This document shows, piece by piece, positions 17,692-26,080 of a stretch of 64,000 bases of DNA. Numbering within the stretch: position 1 is the stretch's first letter; every line of letters starts with the position of its first letter. The notes under the pieces were generated by a model. The model was not told the origin of the DNA, searched no databases, and saw only the letters and a list, made by a program, of their open reading frames with translations. The DNA comes from Dietzia sp032248695. Lineage in GTDB: Bacteria; Actinomycetota; Actinomycetes; Mycobacteriales; Mycobacteriaceae. The position numbers were made by a program, and so were the translations under genes. The stretch spans positions 62,001 through 126,000 of the forward strand of contig NZ_JAVHXC010000004.1 in NCBI RefSeq assembly GCF_032248695.1, written 5' to 3'.

Positions 17692-19481
17692 CCACCACAC
17701 TGTGGATCCTGGCGCTCGTCCTGCCGCTGACGATCGCCGCGCTCATCGGCATGGCGGCCACTCCCCCACGCCCGGCGGTCGACACCTCACTGCCCGCGCC
17801 CGACACACCGATCCGCCGCCTGGTGCTCCTGATCGCACCGCTCACCGCGCTGCCGGCCCTGGCCCTCACCGCGATCCCCGGCGCATCGCTGACGGTGCCG
17901 TGGTTACTCGTGGGCACCCACCTGCAGGTCGACGGCCTTGCCCGCCCCCTCGTCCTGGTCTCGGCGCTCCTCTATTCCGCCGCCCTCGCCGCGGTCGCCT
18001 GGGCCGGTTTCCGGGGCGGGCGTGGCCTGGTCGCGTTCCTGCTGGTGTGCCACGTCGGTACCACGGTGGTGTTCACCGCCGGCGACACGGCGACGTTCTA
18101 CCTCGGCTACGGCCTCATGAGCTTCGCCGCGTACGGCCTGGTGGTGAACTCGCGGACCGCGGAGGCGCTGCGCGCCGGTCGGGTGTACATCGTGCTGGCG
18201 GTGTTCAGCGAGGGCGCCGTCCTGGCCGCGCTCCTGCTGGTGACCGCCGCTGGCGGGACACTGATCGAGGACGCGCCGCGCGCCGTCGCGGAATCCGACC
18301 ACACCGCGCTCATCGTGGCGCTGCTGCTCGTCGGTTTCGGCGTCAAGGCGGGCACCCTTCCCCTGCACGTGTGGCTGCCGCTCGCCCACCCGGCCGCCCC
18401 GCCCGCCGCCAGCGCCGTGCTGTCCGGTGCGATGGTCAAGGCCGGACTCATGGGTTGGCTGCGGTTCCTGCCCCTGGGTGAGGCGGAGCTGCCCGGATGG
18501 GGCCTGACCCTGGTCGTTGTGGCCCTGGCGGGGGCGTTCCTGGCCGTGCCCGCCGGCGAACTGCAGAGCGAGCCCAAGGTGGTCCTCGCCTACTCGACCA
18601 TCAGCCAGATGGGGTTCCTCGCCGCTCTCGTGGGCGTGGCGATGGCGTCCCCCGAGCTCGCCGCGGCCGTGGTCCCGGCGGCGGTGGCGTATGCGGTCCA
18701 CCACGCGCTGGCCAAGGGGGCGTTGTTCCTCGGGGTGCCGGTGTGGTCGCATCACGCACACGGGGCCCGCCGGTGGGTCGTGGCCGTCGGGCTCGGCGGG
18801 GCGGCGCTGGCGGTCGCGGGCGCGCCGTTCACCTCGGGGTCTGTGGGCAAGTACGCGGCCAAGAACGCCGTGGAGGGCGTGGAGCTGGGTGGGGTCGACC
18901 TCGTGGACCTGCTCCCTCTGGTCGCCACCGGCTCCACGATCCTGTTGCTGCGCGCCGGCTGGCTGCTCGTCCGGCGGGAGCCGGACGTCCGCTCGCGAGC
19001 CGACGCCGAACTCGGGGCGTGGCTCGTGTTGGTCGCCGCCGGGATCGTCGTGCCCTGGGTGGTCACCGACCGGTGGCTCCCGCTGACCGAGGTCCCCGGC
19101 CTCGATCCCGTGACGCTGTGGGACGCCACCTGGCCCGTGCTGCTCGGGCTGGCGATCACCGCGGTGGCGCTCGCGCTGGGACGCCGCGGGTCCCTGCCGG
19201 GGTGGGTCCGGCGCGCGGACGGGAGGGCCATCCCTCCGGGGGACATCGTCGTGCCGGAGGAGCACATGGCCCGCATGGTTGGTTCGGCGGCCCGGTCGGC
19301 GGTCGTCTCCGGGGGCCGCCTCCGCGAGCGCGCCGACCGCGACGTGCGGCGGGTCATCCCGTCCGCCGCGGCGGGCCGTGCCTACGACGCCCTCGAGTCG
19401 GGCCTGTCCTCCCGGGCGGGCGGTGGCGCCGTCGTGGTGCTGTTCGGTCTCGTGCTGGCCCTCGCCGGGGTGCTGTCATGA
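17688..19481 (+). CDS. Third antiporter-like subunit of the second complex, lacking the conserved Glu
   Basis: 597 residues, about 14 membrane segments plus an extended C-terminus ending in one more hydrophobic segment. VKAGTLPLHVWLPLAHPAAP and GAMVKAGLMGWLRF show membership of the NuoL/M/N family. At the usual [W/F]EL site of TM5 it has GYGLMSFAAYGL, so the conserved Glu is Gly. It may therefore be a structural or modified channel subunit. The GTG start overlaps the upstream stop. Confidence 0.83.
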   Translation: MTTTLWILALVLPLTIAALIGMAATPPRPAVDTSLPAPDTPIRRLVLLIAPLTALPALALTAIPGASLTVPWLLVGTHLQVDGLARPLVLVSALLYSAALAAVAWAGFRGGRGLVAFLLVCHVGTTVVFTAGDTATFYLGYGLMSFAAYGLVVNSRTAEALRAGRVYIVLAVFSEGAVLAALLLVTAAGGTLIEDAPRAVAESDHTALIVALLLVGFGVKAGTLPLHVWLPLAHPAAPPAASAVLSGAMVKAGLMGWLRFLPLGEAELPGWGLTLVVVALAGAFLAVPAGELQSEPKVVLAYSTISQMGFLAALVGVAMASPELAAAVVPAAVAYAVHHALAKGALFLGVPVWSHHAHGARRWVVAVGLGGAALAVAGAPFTSGSVGKYAAKNAVEGVELGGVDLVDLLPLVATGSTILLLRAGWLLVRREPDVRSRADAELGAWLVLVAAGIVVPWVVTDRWLPLTEVPGLDPVTLWDATWPVLLGLAITAVALALGRRGSLPGWVRRADGRAIPPGDIVVPEEHMARMVGSAARSAVVSGGRLRERADRDVRRVIPSAAAGRAYDALESGLSSRAGGGAVVVLFGLVLALAGVLS

Positions 19482-19978
19482 CCCGGGCCGTGTCCGCGAT
19501 CTGGCGTTTCCTTGGCTTCCTGCTGTTGTGGTGGGTCATGGCCGGCGGGGATCCCGCCTACTGGTACTACGGCCTGGGGGCGGCTGCCGTGGCCACCGCC
19601 CTGAGCGTCCGCGTCCTCCCACCGGCCCGACGTCGCGGCGCGGAGCGCCCGGAGCGCGCGCGACGCGCGCGTCCGTGGGAGATCCCGGCGCTCGTCGTGT
19701 GGTTCCTCTGGTCGGCGCTCCGTGGAGGCGTCGACGTCGCGCGCCGGGCGTTCGCCCCGTCGATGCCGATCGCACCGCACGTGACCCGGGTTCGGATCGG
19801 TGTCAGGCATCCGGCCGGGCGCCGGTTGGCGTTGTGGATGGTCAACCTCATGCCGGGTTCCCTGGTGGTTGACGAGGGCGAGGGCTGGGCGGCTCTGCAC
19901 GTCCTGTCCGATGACCTCGACACCGAGGCGGCGTGGCGGGAACTCACCAGGAGGATCTCGCGGATCGTCGGCGACTGA
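19478..19978 (+). CDS. MrpE-like subunit of the second complex
   Basis: 166 residues from ATG 19478 (ATGA overlap). The N-terminus has two membrane segments, then PWEIPALVVWFLWSALRGGV and a C-terminal soluble part with LWMVNLMPGSLVVDEGEGW. These match the MrpE family at its normal length of about 160, unlike the short mrpE of the first cluster. It is the last gene of the run; no clear terminator hairpin follows. Confidence 0.85.
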   Translation: MTRAVSAIWRFLGFLLLWWVMAGGDPAYWYYGLGAAAVATALSVRVLPPARRRGAERPERARRARPWEIPALVVWFLWSALRGGVDVARRAFAPSMPIAPHVTRVRIGVRHPAGRRLALWMVNLMPGSLVVDEGEGWAALHVLSDDLDTEAAWRELTRRISRIVGD

Positions 19979-20011
19979 CTCGCGCTGCAACCGCCCGGGC
20001 CGCCCACCCGC

Positions 20012-20017
20012 TAGGGT
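20012..20017 (+). promoter_or_regulatory. Probable -10 box of the LLM-kinase gene pair
   Basis: TAGGGT lies 34 bases after the Mrp run stops, giving a leader of about 46 bases to ATG 20070. Confidence 0.4.
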
Positions 20018-20069
20018 GACGAACATCACAGCCGGACGGGCCGGCGTGTCCACCACCCCCGAGGTGCCC

Positions 20070-21236
20070 ATGGCCCACATCCCCGCCGCCGCGGAGCTCA
20101 TGCCCGAGCTCGCCTGCTACGGCCTCGCCGGGCACAGCGCCACGCCCGCCGACCTCATCGCGGAGGCGCGCCGGGCGGAGGAGCTGGGTCTGGGGTCGAT
20201 GCTGCTGTCCGAGCGGTTCGCGCTCAAGGACGCGGGCGTCATGGCGGGCGCCGCGGTGGCGGCGACGAGCCGCATCGGCGTGGGCACGGCGGCGACCAAT
20301 CACAACACCCGTCACCCACTGGTCACCGCGACCATGGCCGCGACGTTGCACCGCATGTCCGGTGGCCGGTACGCGCTGGGACTGGGGCGCGGCATCCCGA
20401 TGCTCTTCGACATCATGGGACTGCCGCACATCACCTCGGCCCAGCTCGAGGACGCGATCGGCATCCTGCGCACGCTGTGGTCGGGCGGCGCGGTGATCGG
20501 GCACGACGGCCCGGCCGGCCGGTACCCCTACCTGGTGCAGGACGCGTCCTTCGACGAGGACATCCCGATCCTGCTCATGGCGATGGGCGACAACCAGCTC
20601 CGGCTGGCCGGGCGGATCGCCGACGGGGTCGTGCTGCACACCTTCATGTCGGACGCGGCGGTCGAGCGGTGTGTACGGCTGGTCCGCGACTCGGCCGAGG
20701 AGGCCGGGCGGGATCCCGCCGGGGTGCGGGTCTGGTCGGTGATGGCCACGATCGAGGACTCCCTCGACGAGGCGGCGCGCCTGCGCAAGCTGGTCGGGCG
20801 CCTGGCGACGTACCTCACCGGGTACGGCGACGTGCTGGTCCGTGTGAACGGGTGGGACCCGGCCGGCCTCGAGCGTGTCCGGTCCGACGAGCGGCTGGCG
20901 GCCCACGCCGGCGCGCTCGACGCGACCGACGATCTCGATCTCCTGCGCCACGCGGCCGGGGTCCTGCCCGACGAGTGGCTCGCGACCGCCGCGGTGGGCG
21001 ACGCCGCCCACTGCGCGGACCGCATCGAGGGCCAGTTCGCGCTGGGCGCGGACTCGGTGGTGCTGCACGGCGCGACCCCGGACGAGCTCGCGCCGGTGCT
21101 CACCGAGTGGCGCGACCGACGGGACCCGGTGCGCTTCGCCCATCTGGGGACCAACCCCGGCCGGTTCGCCCGCGTCGACGCCGTCCCCCGGGCCGGCCGA
21201 GCCCTCCCCCACCTGCAGGAGGAATCACGATCATGA
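20070..21236 (+). CDS. LLM-class, probably F420-dependent, oxidoreductase
   Basis: 388 residues of the luciferase-like TIM-barrel family, using reduced flavin or coenzyme F420. Family stretches are IGVGTAATNHNTRHPLVTA, RYALGLGRGI and AGRIADGVVLHTF. The overall form matches actinobacterial LLM proteins predicted to be F420-dependent. ATG 20070 is chosen; GTG 20046 in the same frame is possible. It is translationally coupled (ATGA) to the following APH-like kinase gene, suggesting both act on the same small molecule, which is unknown. Confidence 0.78.
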   Translation: MAHIPAAAELMPELACYGLAGHSATPADLIAEARRAEELGLGSMLLSERFALKDAGVMAGAAVAATSRIGVGTAATNHNTRHPLVTATMAATLHRMSGGRYALGLGRGIPMLFDIMGLPHITSAQLEDAIGILRTLWSGGAVIGHDGPAGRYPYLVQDASFDEDIPILLMAMGDNQLRLAGRIADGVVLHTFMSDAAVERCVRLVRDSAEEAGRDPAGVRVWSVMATIEDSLDEAARLRKLVGRLATYLTGYGDVLVRVNGWDPAGLERVRSDERLAAHAGALDATDDLDLLRHAAGVLPDEWLATAAVGDAAHCADRIEGQFALGADSVVLHGATPDELAPVLTEWRDRRDPVRFAHLGTNPGRFARVDAVPRAGRALPHLQEESRS

Positions 21237-22294
21237 CCAGCACCCGACCCGACGCCACCGTCGTGGGCACCCCGGAGGAGGTCACCGCCGGGTGGCTGTC
21301 CGAGGCGCTCGGGACCCCGGTCCGCTCGGTGCGCACGGAACCCGTGGGCACGGGGCAGATCGGGTGCTGCGTGCGGGCCCACGTGGACGGCGACGGGCTC
21401 CCGCCGACACTGTTCGTTAAGCTGCCGAACCCCGACGAGGGCATGCGTCCGCTGCTGCACGGCGTGTACCGCAGCGAGGTGCTGTTCTACCGCGATCTCG
21501 CGCCGACGGTGGCGGTGCGGGTGCCGCGGGCCCGGTTCGCCGCACTCGGTGACCGCGACGGTGAGTTCACCCTCGTGCTGGACGATGTCGCGCCGCTCAT
21601 CCAGGGTGACCAGCTCACGGGCCTGACCGTCGAGCAGGCGCGCGACTGCGCGATCAACCTGGCGGGCCTGCACGGGCTCCGGTGGTGTGATCCGGGACTG
21701 CGCCACATCGAGGGCCTGTCGGCACCGACGGTCGAGGACAACGTCACGCTGCAGGAACTCGGCGGGCCGGCGTTGGAGGCGTTCCTCGGGGAACTCGGGG
21801 GAGGGCTCGACGACGACGAGCGCCGCATCATGGAGGGGATCGCCCCGCTGATCGCCGGCTGGGCCAACGGGCGGGCCGAGCGGTTCGCGTTGCTGCACGC
21901 CGACTACCGGGCCGACAACATGTTGGTCGACCCCGCCGGGAACCGTCCCTCCCTGGCGTGCGACTGGCAGACGCTGGCGGTGGGGCTCCCTGGCCGGGAC
22001 CTGGGAGGGTTCCTCGGGTCGAGTCTGACGGTGAGCGATCGCCGGGCGGCCGAACGCGGGATCGTCGCGGCCTATCACCGTGCGCTGCTCGGTCACGGCG
22101 TCGCGGGGTACCCCCTCGCGGAGTGCTGGGACGACTACGTCTACGGCCTGCTGCAGACGCCCGTGCTCGGGATCTTCGGCTGGATGTACGGCACCCGCAC
22201 GGCGCGGGGGGACGAGATGTTCTCCCTGCTCATGCGGCGCGCGTGCCGGGCGATCGCCGATCACGACGCCCTGGCGGTGGCCCGCTCGGGCTGA
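21233..22294 (+). CDS. Aminoglycoside-phosphotransferase-like kinase family protein
   Basis: 353 residues with the APH/choline-kinase fold. The Brenner motif is LLHADYRADNML (about 220-231), followed by the metal-binding Asp in LACDWQ. An N-terminal FVKLP holds the probable ATP-site Lys. AGGAGG lies ten bases before ATG 21233, which overlaps the LLM gene stop. The subgroup is closer to ecdysteroid-kinase-like/DUF1679 and acyl-CoA dehydrogenase-associated kinases than to resistance enzymes, so antibiotic resistance should not be assumed. Confidence 0.75.
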   Translation: MTSTRPDATVVGTPEEVTAGWLSEALGTPVRSVRTEPVGTGQIGCCVRAHVDGDGLPPTLFVKLPNPDEGMRPLLHGVYRSEVLFYRDLAPTVAVRVPRARFAALGDRDGEFTLVLDDVAPLIQGDQLTGLTVEQARDCAINLAGLHGLRWCDPGLRHIEGLSAPTVEDNVTLQELGGPALEAFLGELGGGLDDDERRIMEGIAPLIAGWANGRAERFALLHADYRADNMLVDPAGNRPSLACDWQTLAVGLPGRDLGGFLGSSLTVSDRRAAERGIVAAYHRALLGHGVAGYPLAECWDDYVYGLLQTPVLGIFGWMYGTRTARGDEMFSLLMRRACRAIADHDALAVARSG

Positions 22295-22313
22295 GCGCCC
22301 CGCAACGCACGAA

Positions 22314-22381
22314 ATCCGCTACCCCGCCCCGGGATCCGCTACCCGTGTGAGGGGCGCGGATCCGTAGGCGGAGTAGCAGAT
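22314..22381. terminator. Bidirectional terminator with nested inverted repeats
   Basis: Outer arms 22314-22328 and 22367-22381 pair with two G/T-type mismatches that become G-U wobbles in the minus-strand transcript. Inner arms GGATCCGC (22332-22339) and GCGGATCC (22356-22363) pair perfectly. It lies between the convergent kinase gene and dps, and best serves dps. Confidence 0.65.
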
Positions 22382-22410
22382 CTCGGGGGCGGGAGGTCAG
22401 GCGGGCCGGA

Positions 22411-22893
22411 TCAGACGGCCTGGGCCTGCCACATCCAGTGCAGCTGCTCGAGCCGGGCGCTGATGCCGATCAGCAGGTCCTCGGTCACCGGGTCGTCGCC
22501 GACCCGGCCGATGTTCGCCCGCAGCCGCTTGATGACGGCCTCGAGCGCCTCGGTCATGACCAGGACGACCTTGTCGTCCGAGGTGAACTCGGCCGAGACC
22601 TCGTCGAGGGCGCTGCCGGCGGCGACCGTCTTCGAACGGCCGTCCGGGCTGACGCCCACGGCGGTGGCACGCTCGGCGACCTCGTCGACGAAACCGCGCG
22701 CGTCGGCCACGACCTCGTCGAGGGCGAGGTGGACGCTGCGGAACCGCGGGCCGACGACCGACCAGTGCGCCTGCTTCGCGACGAGCGACAGGTCGATGAG
22801 GTCGACGAGCGACTCCTGCAGGGCGTTCGTCACCGCCTCCTGCGCCTCGGCGGGGACGAACGAGGTGAACAGACCATTCGAATCAGCAGCCAT
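22411..22893 (-). CDS. dps: Dps-type DNA-protecting ferritin-like protein
   Basis: 160 residues of the Dps/ferritin-like family that oxidises Fe2+ with H2O2 in a dodecameric shell and shields DNA during starvation and oxidative stress. The inter-subunit ferroxidase motif is AHWSVVGPRFRSVHLALDEV followed by DEVAERATAVG. Two ATGs are adjacent (22896 and 22893); the second is chosen because GGGAG is then five bases away. It lies downstream of katA on the same strand with a 91-base gap, so the block furA, katA and dps forms an oxidative-stress unit. Confidence 0.92.
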   Translation of the reverse strand: MAADSNGLFTSFVPAEAQEAVTNALQESLVDLIDLSLVAKQAHWSVVGPRFRSVHLALDEVVADARGFVDEVAERATAVGVSPDGRSKTVAAGSALDEVSAEFTSDDKVVLVMTEALEAVIKRLRANIGRVGDDPVTEDLLIGISARLEQLHWMWQAQAV

Positions 22894-22984
22894 CATGGCT
22901 CCCTTCTGACCCGGTGTGCGGGCCGTGGAAGTGAATCGGATCGTGCACTGGACCTTCCCAGTATGCCCGTTCTGTTGACTGCCG

Positions 22985-24511
22985 TCAGTCCTGCAGACGG
23001 TGGTTACCGCGCGGGCTGGCCTCGACGCCGGCCTTGACGGCCTGGCACAGGCCCTCGTCGACGGCGGCCCAGTAGGCGTAGACGCGGTCGAGCAGCTCGG
23101 TCTCGTCCGGGTGGATGGCCGAGACGTGGCCGGCGATGTTGGCCGCCAGCCGCTCGCGGGCCGCGTCGTCCATGACCTCGCGGTACAGGATCGTGGCCTG
23201 CACCTGGTCGGTGTCGTCGGCGTGGGGGCTGATGTCACCGCGGTAGATGTCCGTCCCCTTGGTGTCCCAGGAGCCGATGTCGAACGCCTTGGACGCGTCG
23301 GCGGACGGGCCGCCGATGGTGTTGGGGTGGTACTCGGCCTGCGCGGGGTGCGGGAACTCGAACTGCATGGCGCCCTCCTTGGAGTAGGAGTTCACCGGCG
23401 AGATCGGGCTGTTCACCGGCAGCTGCTGGTAGTTGGCACCGATGCGGTAGCGCTGGATGTCCGGGTAGGCGAAGACGCGGCCGAGCAGCATCTTGTCGGG
23501 CGAGAAGCCGATGCCCTTGACGATGTTGGTCGGCGCGAACGCGGCCTGCTCGATCTGCGCGTGGTGGTTCTGCGGGTTGCGGTTCAGCGTCATGGTGCCG
23601 ACCTTGCGCAGCGGGTAGTCCTTCTGCGACCACGTCTTGGTGAGGTCGAACGGGTTGTAGCGGTAGGTCTCCGCCTCGTGGACCGGCATGACCTGCACGT
23701 GCAGGTCCCAGGACGGGAAGTCACCGTTCTTGATGGACTCGTACAGGTCCTCACGGTGGTAGTCGGCGTTCTCGCCGGCGAGCTTGTCCGCCTCGGCCTG
23801 CGTGAGGAAGTCGATGCCCTGGTTGGTCTTGAAGTGGAACTTGACCCAGTGGCGCACGCCCTCGGCGTTGATGAACTGGTAGGTGTGCGAACCGAAGCCG
23901 TCCATGTGACGCCAGGTCTTGGGGATGCCGCGGTCGCCCATGAGCCAGGTGACCTGGTGGGTCGACTCGGGGCTCAGGGTCCAGAAGTCCCACTGCATGG
24001 CGTGGTTGCGCAGGCCCGAGGCGTTCTTGCGGCGCTGCGAGTGGATGAAGTCCGGGAACTTGATCGCGTCGCGGATGAAGAAGATCGGGGTGTTGTTGCC
24101 GACGAGGTCGTAGTTGCCCTCCTCGGTGTAGAACTTCAGCGCGAAGCCGCGCGGGTCGCGCCAGGTGTCCGGGCTGCCCTTCTCACCGGCGACGGTGGAG
24201 AAGCGGGCGAGCATCGGGGTCTTGACGCCCTTCTGGAACAGGCCGGCGCAGGTGATGTCCGAGATGTCCTCGGTGGTCTCGAACTCGCCGAACGCGCCCG
24301 AGCCCTTGGCGTGGGGAAGACGCTCGGGGATGTTCTCGCGGTTGAAGTGCGCCAGCTTCTCGATGAGGTAGAAGTCGTGCAGCGCCTGGGGGCCCTGGGG
24401 GCCGACCTGTGCGCTGAACTCGTCACTCGGGACGGGCTGGCCGCTGTCGGTGGTGGTGTGCTGGCCGGGCTGGAAGTCGCGTACGCCGCGGTCGGCGGGG
24501 TGAACGGTCAC
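22985..24511 (-). CDS. katA: Monofunctional haem catalase
   Basis: 508 residues, a small-subunit clade catalase converting H2O2 to water and oxygen. Catalytic His67 is in RLPHAKGSGAFG and Asn140 in YDLVGNNTP. The haem-binding Tyr350 and Arg346 are in GRVFAYPDIQRYRIG. RFSTVAGEKGSPDTWRDP is the typical active-site stretch. It is 55 bases downstream of furA and very probably under its operator. In mycobacteria the equivalent furA partner is katG, so here a monofunctional catalase takes that place. Confidence 0.95.
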   Translation of the reverse strand: MTVHPADRGVRDFQPGQHTTTDSGQPVPSDEFSAQVGPQGPQALHDFYLIEKLAHFNRENIPERLPHAKGSGAFGEFETTEDISDITCAGLFQKGVKTPMLARFSTVAGEKGSPDTWRDPRGFALKFYTEEGNYDLVGNNTPIFFIRDAIKFPDFIHSQRRKNASGLRNHAMQWDFWTLSPESTHQVTWLMGDRGIPKTWRHMDGFGSHTYQFINAEGVRHWVKFHFKTNQGIDFLTQAEADKLAGENADYHREDLYESIKNGDFPSWDLHVQVMPVHEAETYRYNPFDLTKTWSQKDYPLRKVGTMTLNRNPQNHHAQIEQAAFAPTNIVKGIGFSPDKMLLGRVFAYPDIQRYRIGANYQQLPVNSPISPVNSYSKEGAMQFEFPHPAQAEYHPNTIGGPSADASKAFDIGSWDTKGTDIYRGDISPHADDTDQVQATILYREVMDDAARERLAANIAGHVSAIHPDETELLDRVYAYWAAVDEGLCQAVKAGVEASPRGNHRLQD

Positions 24512-24566
24512 GTCTGGATGCTCCTCGAGTGGGTGGTGTGGAGTGGAAGTGATCTGGGTCTCAGTC

Positions 24567-25004
24567 TTAGACGAGAGCGGGGCGATCCGCCCGGCAATCG
24601 GGACATGTTCCCCAGTAGTTGACCTCGGCTTCGTCTATCCGGAAGCCGCGGTCGTTCTCGGCGTCGAGGCAGGGTGCGTGCCCCACCGCGCATTCGACGT
24701 CCTCGATGCGCCCGCAGTGCCGGCACACGAGGTGGTGGTGGTTGTCCCCCGTGCGGCGCTCGTAGCGGGCCGGGGAACCGGCCGGCTCGATGCGACGCAT
24801 GAGACCGACGTCGGTGCACACCCGCAGCGCGTCGTAGACGGTCTGCGTGGACACCGCGCCCAGCCGTTCCCGGACGAGGGAGGCGACGTCCTCCGCTGCG
24901 ATGTGGGGACGACCGGCGACGACGTCGAGGACCGCGAGTCGCGGCGAGGTGACCCTCAACCCGGCCTGGCGGAGCAGTTCTCCGTGTTCCTCTGCTGTCG
25001 TCAT
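24567..25004 (-). CDS. furA: Fur-family peroxide/iron-responsive repressor, FurA-like
   Basis: 145 residues. Winged-helix DNA-binding domain (about 8-85) with TSPRLAVLDVV and STQTVYDALRVC as the recognition region. The metal-sensing domain has HHHLVCRHCG (His89-91, Cys94, Cys97) and CPDC (Cys134, Cys137), a structural zinc site. The start ATG 25004 is seven bases after a -10 box, so the transcript is probably leaderless. It is expected to repress itself and katA and to be released by peroxide oxidation; the operator overlaps the promoter. Confidence 0.9.
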   Translation of the reverse strand: MTTAEEHGELLRQAGLRVTSPRLAVLDVVAGRPHIAAEDVASLVRERLGAVSTQTVYDALRVCTDVGLMRRIEPAGSPARYERRTGDNHHHLVCRHCGRIEDVECAVGHAPCLDAENDRGFRIDEAEVNYWGTCPDCRADRPALV

Positions 25005-25011
25005 GGCACTC

Positions 25012-25043
25012 ACCCTAACCCACTTTCTGGAACTAGTCCAGAA
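25012..25043 (-). promoter_or_regulatory. furA-katA promoter and FurA operator
   Basis: On the minus strand, TAGGGT (25012-25017) is the -10 and TGGACT (25035-25040) the -35, with a 17-base spacer. The inverted repeat TTCTGGA-N5-TCCAGAA (25025-25043) covers the -35 and part of the spacer. It closely resembles the mycobacterial FurA box (a TTCTTGACTGATTCCAGAA-like element, quoted from memory). Confidence 0.7.
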
Positions 25044-25106
25044 AAAGATCGGTTCCGTTCTGGGAACTCTTCTCGGCATGTGAGGGCCGGGCACCGGGCG
25101 GCGGAC

Positions 25107-25112
25107 TAGGCT
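25107..25112 (+). promoter_or_regulatory. Probable -10 box of the universal stress protein gene
   Basis: TAGGCT precedes a leader of about 27 bases that contains AGGAGGA before ATG 25146. Confidence 0.4.
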
Positions 25113-25145
25113 GGACGCAGACCCGAGAACACGCAGGAGGACGCC

Positions 25146-26000
25146 ATGACCCAGGCCGCCGACGGACCGATCGTGTGTGGGTATGACGGCTCGCAGGACT
25201 CGCGGCGGGCGGTGGCGTGGGCGGCCGGGCGTGCCCGTGAGCTTGGGGTCCCCCTCGAGGTGATCTCCGCCGACCGCGCGGTCGGCCGCGTCGTGGCGTT
25301 CGACGAGACGGCCCGCGCCAACGTCGAGGGCGCCATGCGCGACCAGCTCGACGACCTCGTCCGTGGTGTCCCGACGACCTACCGGGTGATCGCCGACAGT
25401 CCGGTCGGGGCGCTGGTGGAAGCCGGGCGCGACGCGTCGGCGATCGTCGTGGGCAGCCGGGGCCTCACCGCGCGCGAGGATTTCGCGATGGGCTCGACCT
25501 CGGCGGGCGTCGTCGAACACGCGCCCCGCCCGGTCATCGTCATCACCCCACGCACACCCTCGGGCCCGGCGCAAGGACCGGTCGTGCTGGCCGCCGACGG
25601 GTCCCGCGCGAGCGACGAGGCCGTCGCGTTCGCGTTCGCGGAGGCCGAGCGTCGCGGCACCGGGCTGCGTGCGGTCCATTCCGTCGAGATGCCCAGGCTC
25701 CCGGGGGGCTCCCAGTTCGACCTCGACCGGCTGGCGGAGAGCGTGATCGCCGAGGACGAGAAGACCGTCCTCGACTCCCTCGCCCCGCACGAGGCCCGTC
25801 ACCCGGACGTCGACGTGGAGCTCATCCTGGTCGTGGGCGAGCCGGCGGTCACCATCGCCGACGAGGCCGACGGGGCGTCGATACTGGTCACGGGGTCGCG
25901 CGGTCACGGCGGCTTCGCGGGACTGCTCCTGGGCTCGGTCAGCCGCCGCCTGCTCCAGACCGCCCCCTGCGCGGTCGCGGTCGTGCGCCACGCGCACTGA
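25146..26000 (+). CDS. Tandem universal stress protein (two Usp domains)
   Basis: 284 residues forming two Usp domains (about 8-138 and 145-284). Each starts with a D-x-S strand end (GYDGSQDS and AADGSRAS). The second keeps the ATP-binding loop GSRGHGGFAGLLLGSVS, whereas the first has GSRGLTAREDFAMGSTS. Such proteins bind ATP or cAMP and are induced by hypoxia or stationary phase. A good AGGAGGA site precedes ATG 25146. It is divergent from furA, again tying it to stress response. Confidence 0.9.
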   Translation: MTQAADGPIVCGYDGSQDSRRAVAWAAGRARELGVPLEVISADRAVGRVVAFDETARANVEGAMRDQLDDLVRGVPTTYRVIADSPVGALVEAGRDASAIVVGSRGLTAREDFAMGSTSAGVVEHAPRPVIVITPRTPSGPAQGPVVLAADGSRASDEAVAFAFAEAERRGTGLRAVHSVEMPRLPGGSQFDLDRLAESVIAEDEKTVLDSLAPHEARHPDVDVELILVVGEPAVTIADEADGASILVTGSRGHGGFAGLLLGSVSRRLLQTAPCAVAVVRHAH

Positions 26001-26044
26001 CCGGCCGGCAGACCGCCCCCGGTCCGGCGGCTGGCAACTCCCCG

Positions 26045-26059
26045 GCCCGGCGGCCGGGC
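26045..26059. terminator. Possible terminator hairpin
   Basis: GCCCGG-CGG-CCGGGC, a six-base perfect stem between the convergent usp and secreted-protein genes. It is short, so the call is weak. Confidence 0.35.
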
Positions 26060-26080
26060 GGCGGCGAGCGGTCCGGCGAG

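Noticed and set aside
21233..22294. Aminoglycoside resistance gene
   Set aside because: Only the general kinase motifs are shared. Coupling to an LLM oxidoreductase and the subgroup features do not support a resistance role.
23000..24622. 540-codon plus-strand frame over katA
   Set aside because: Mirror of the catalase gene; Val/Gly/Asp-rich with no motif.
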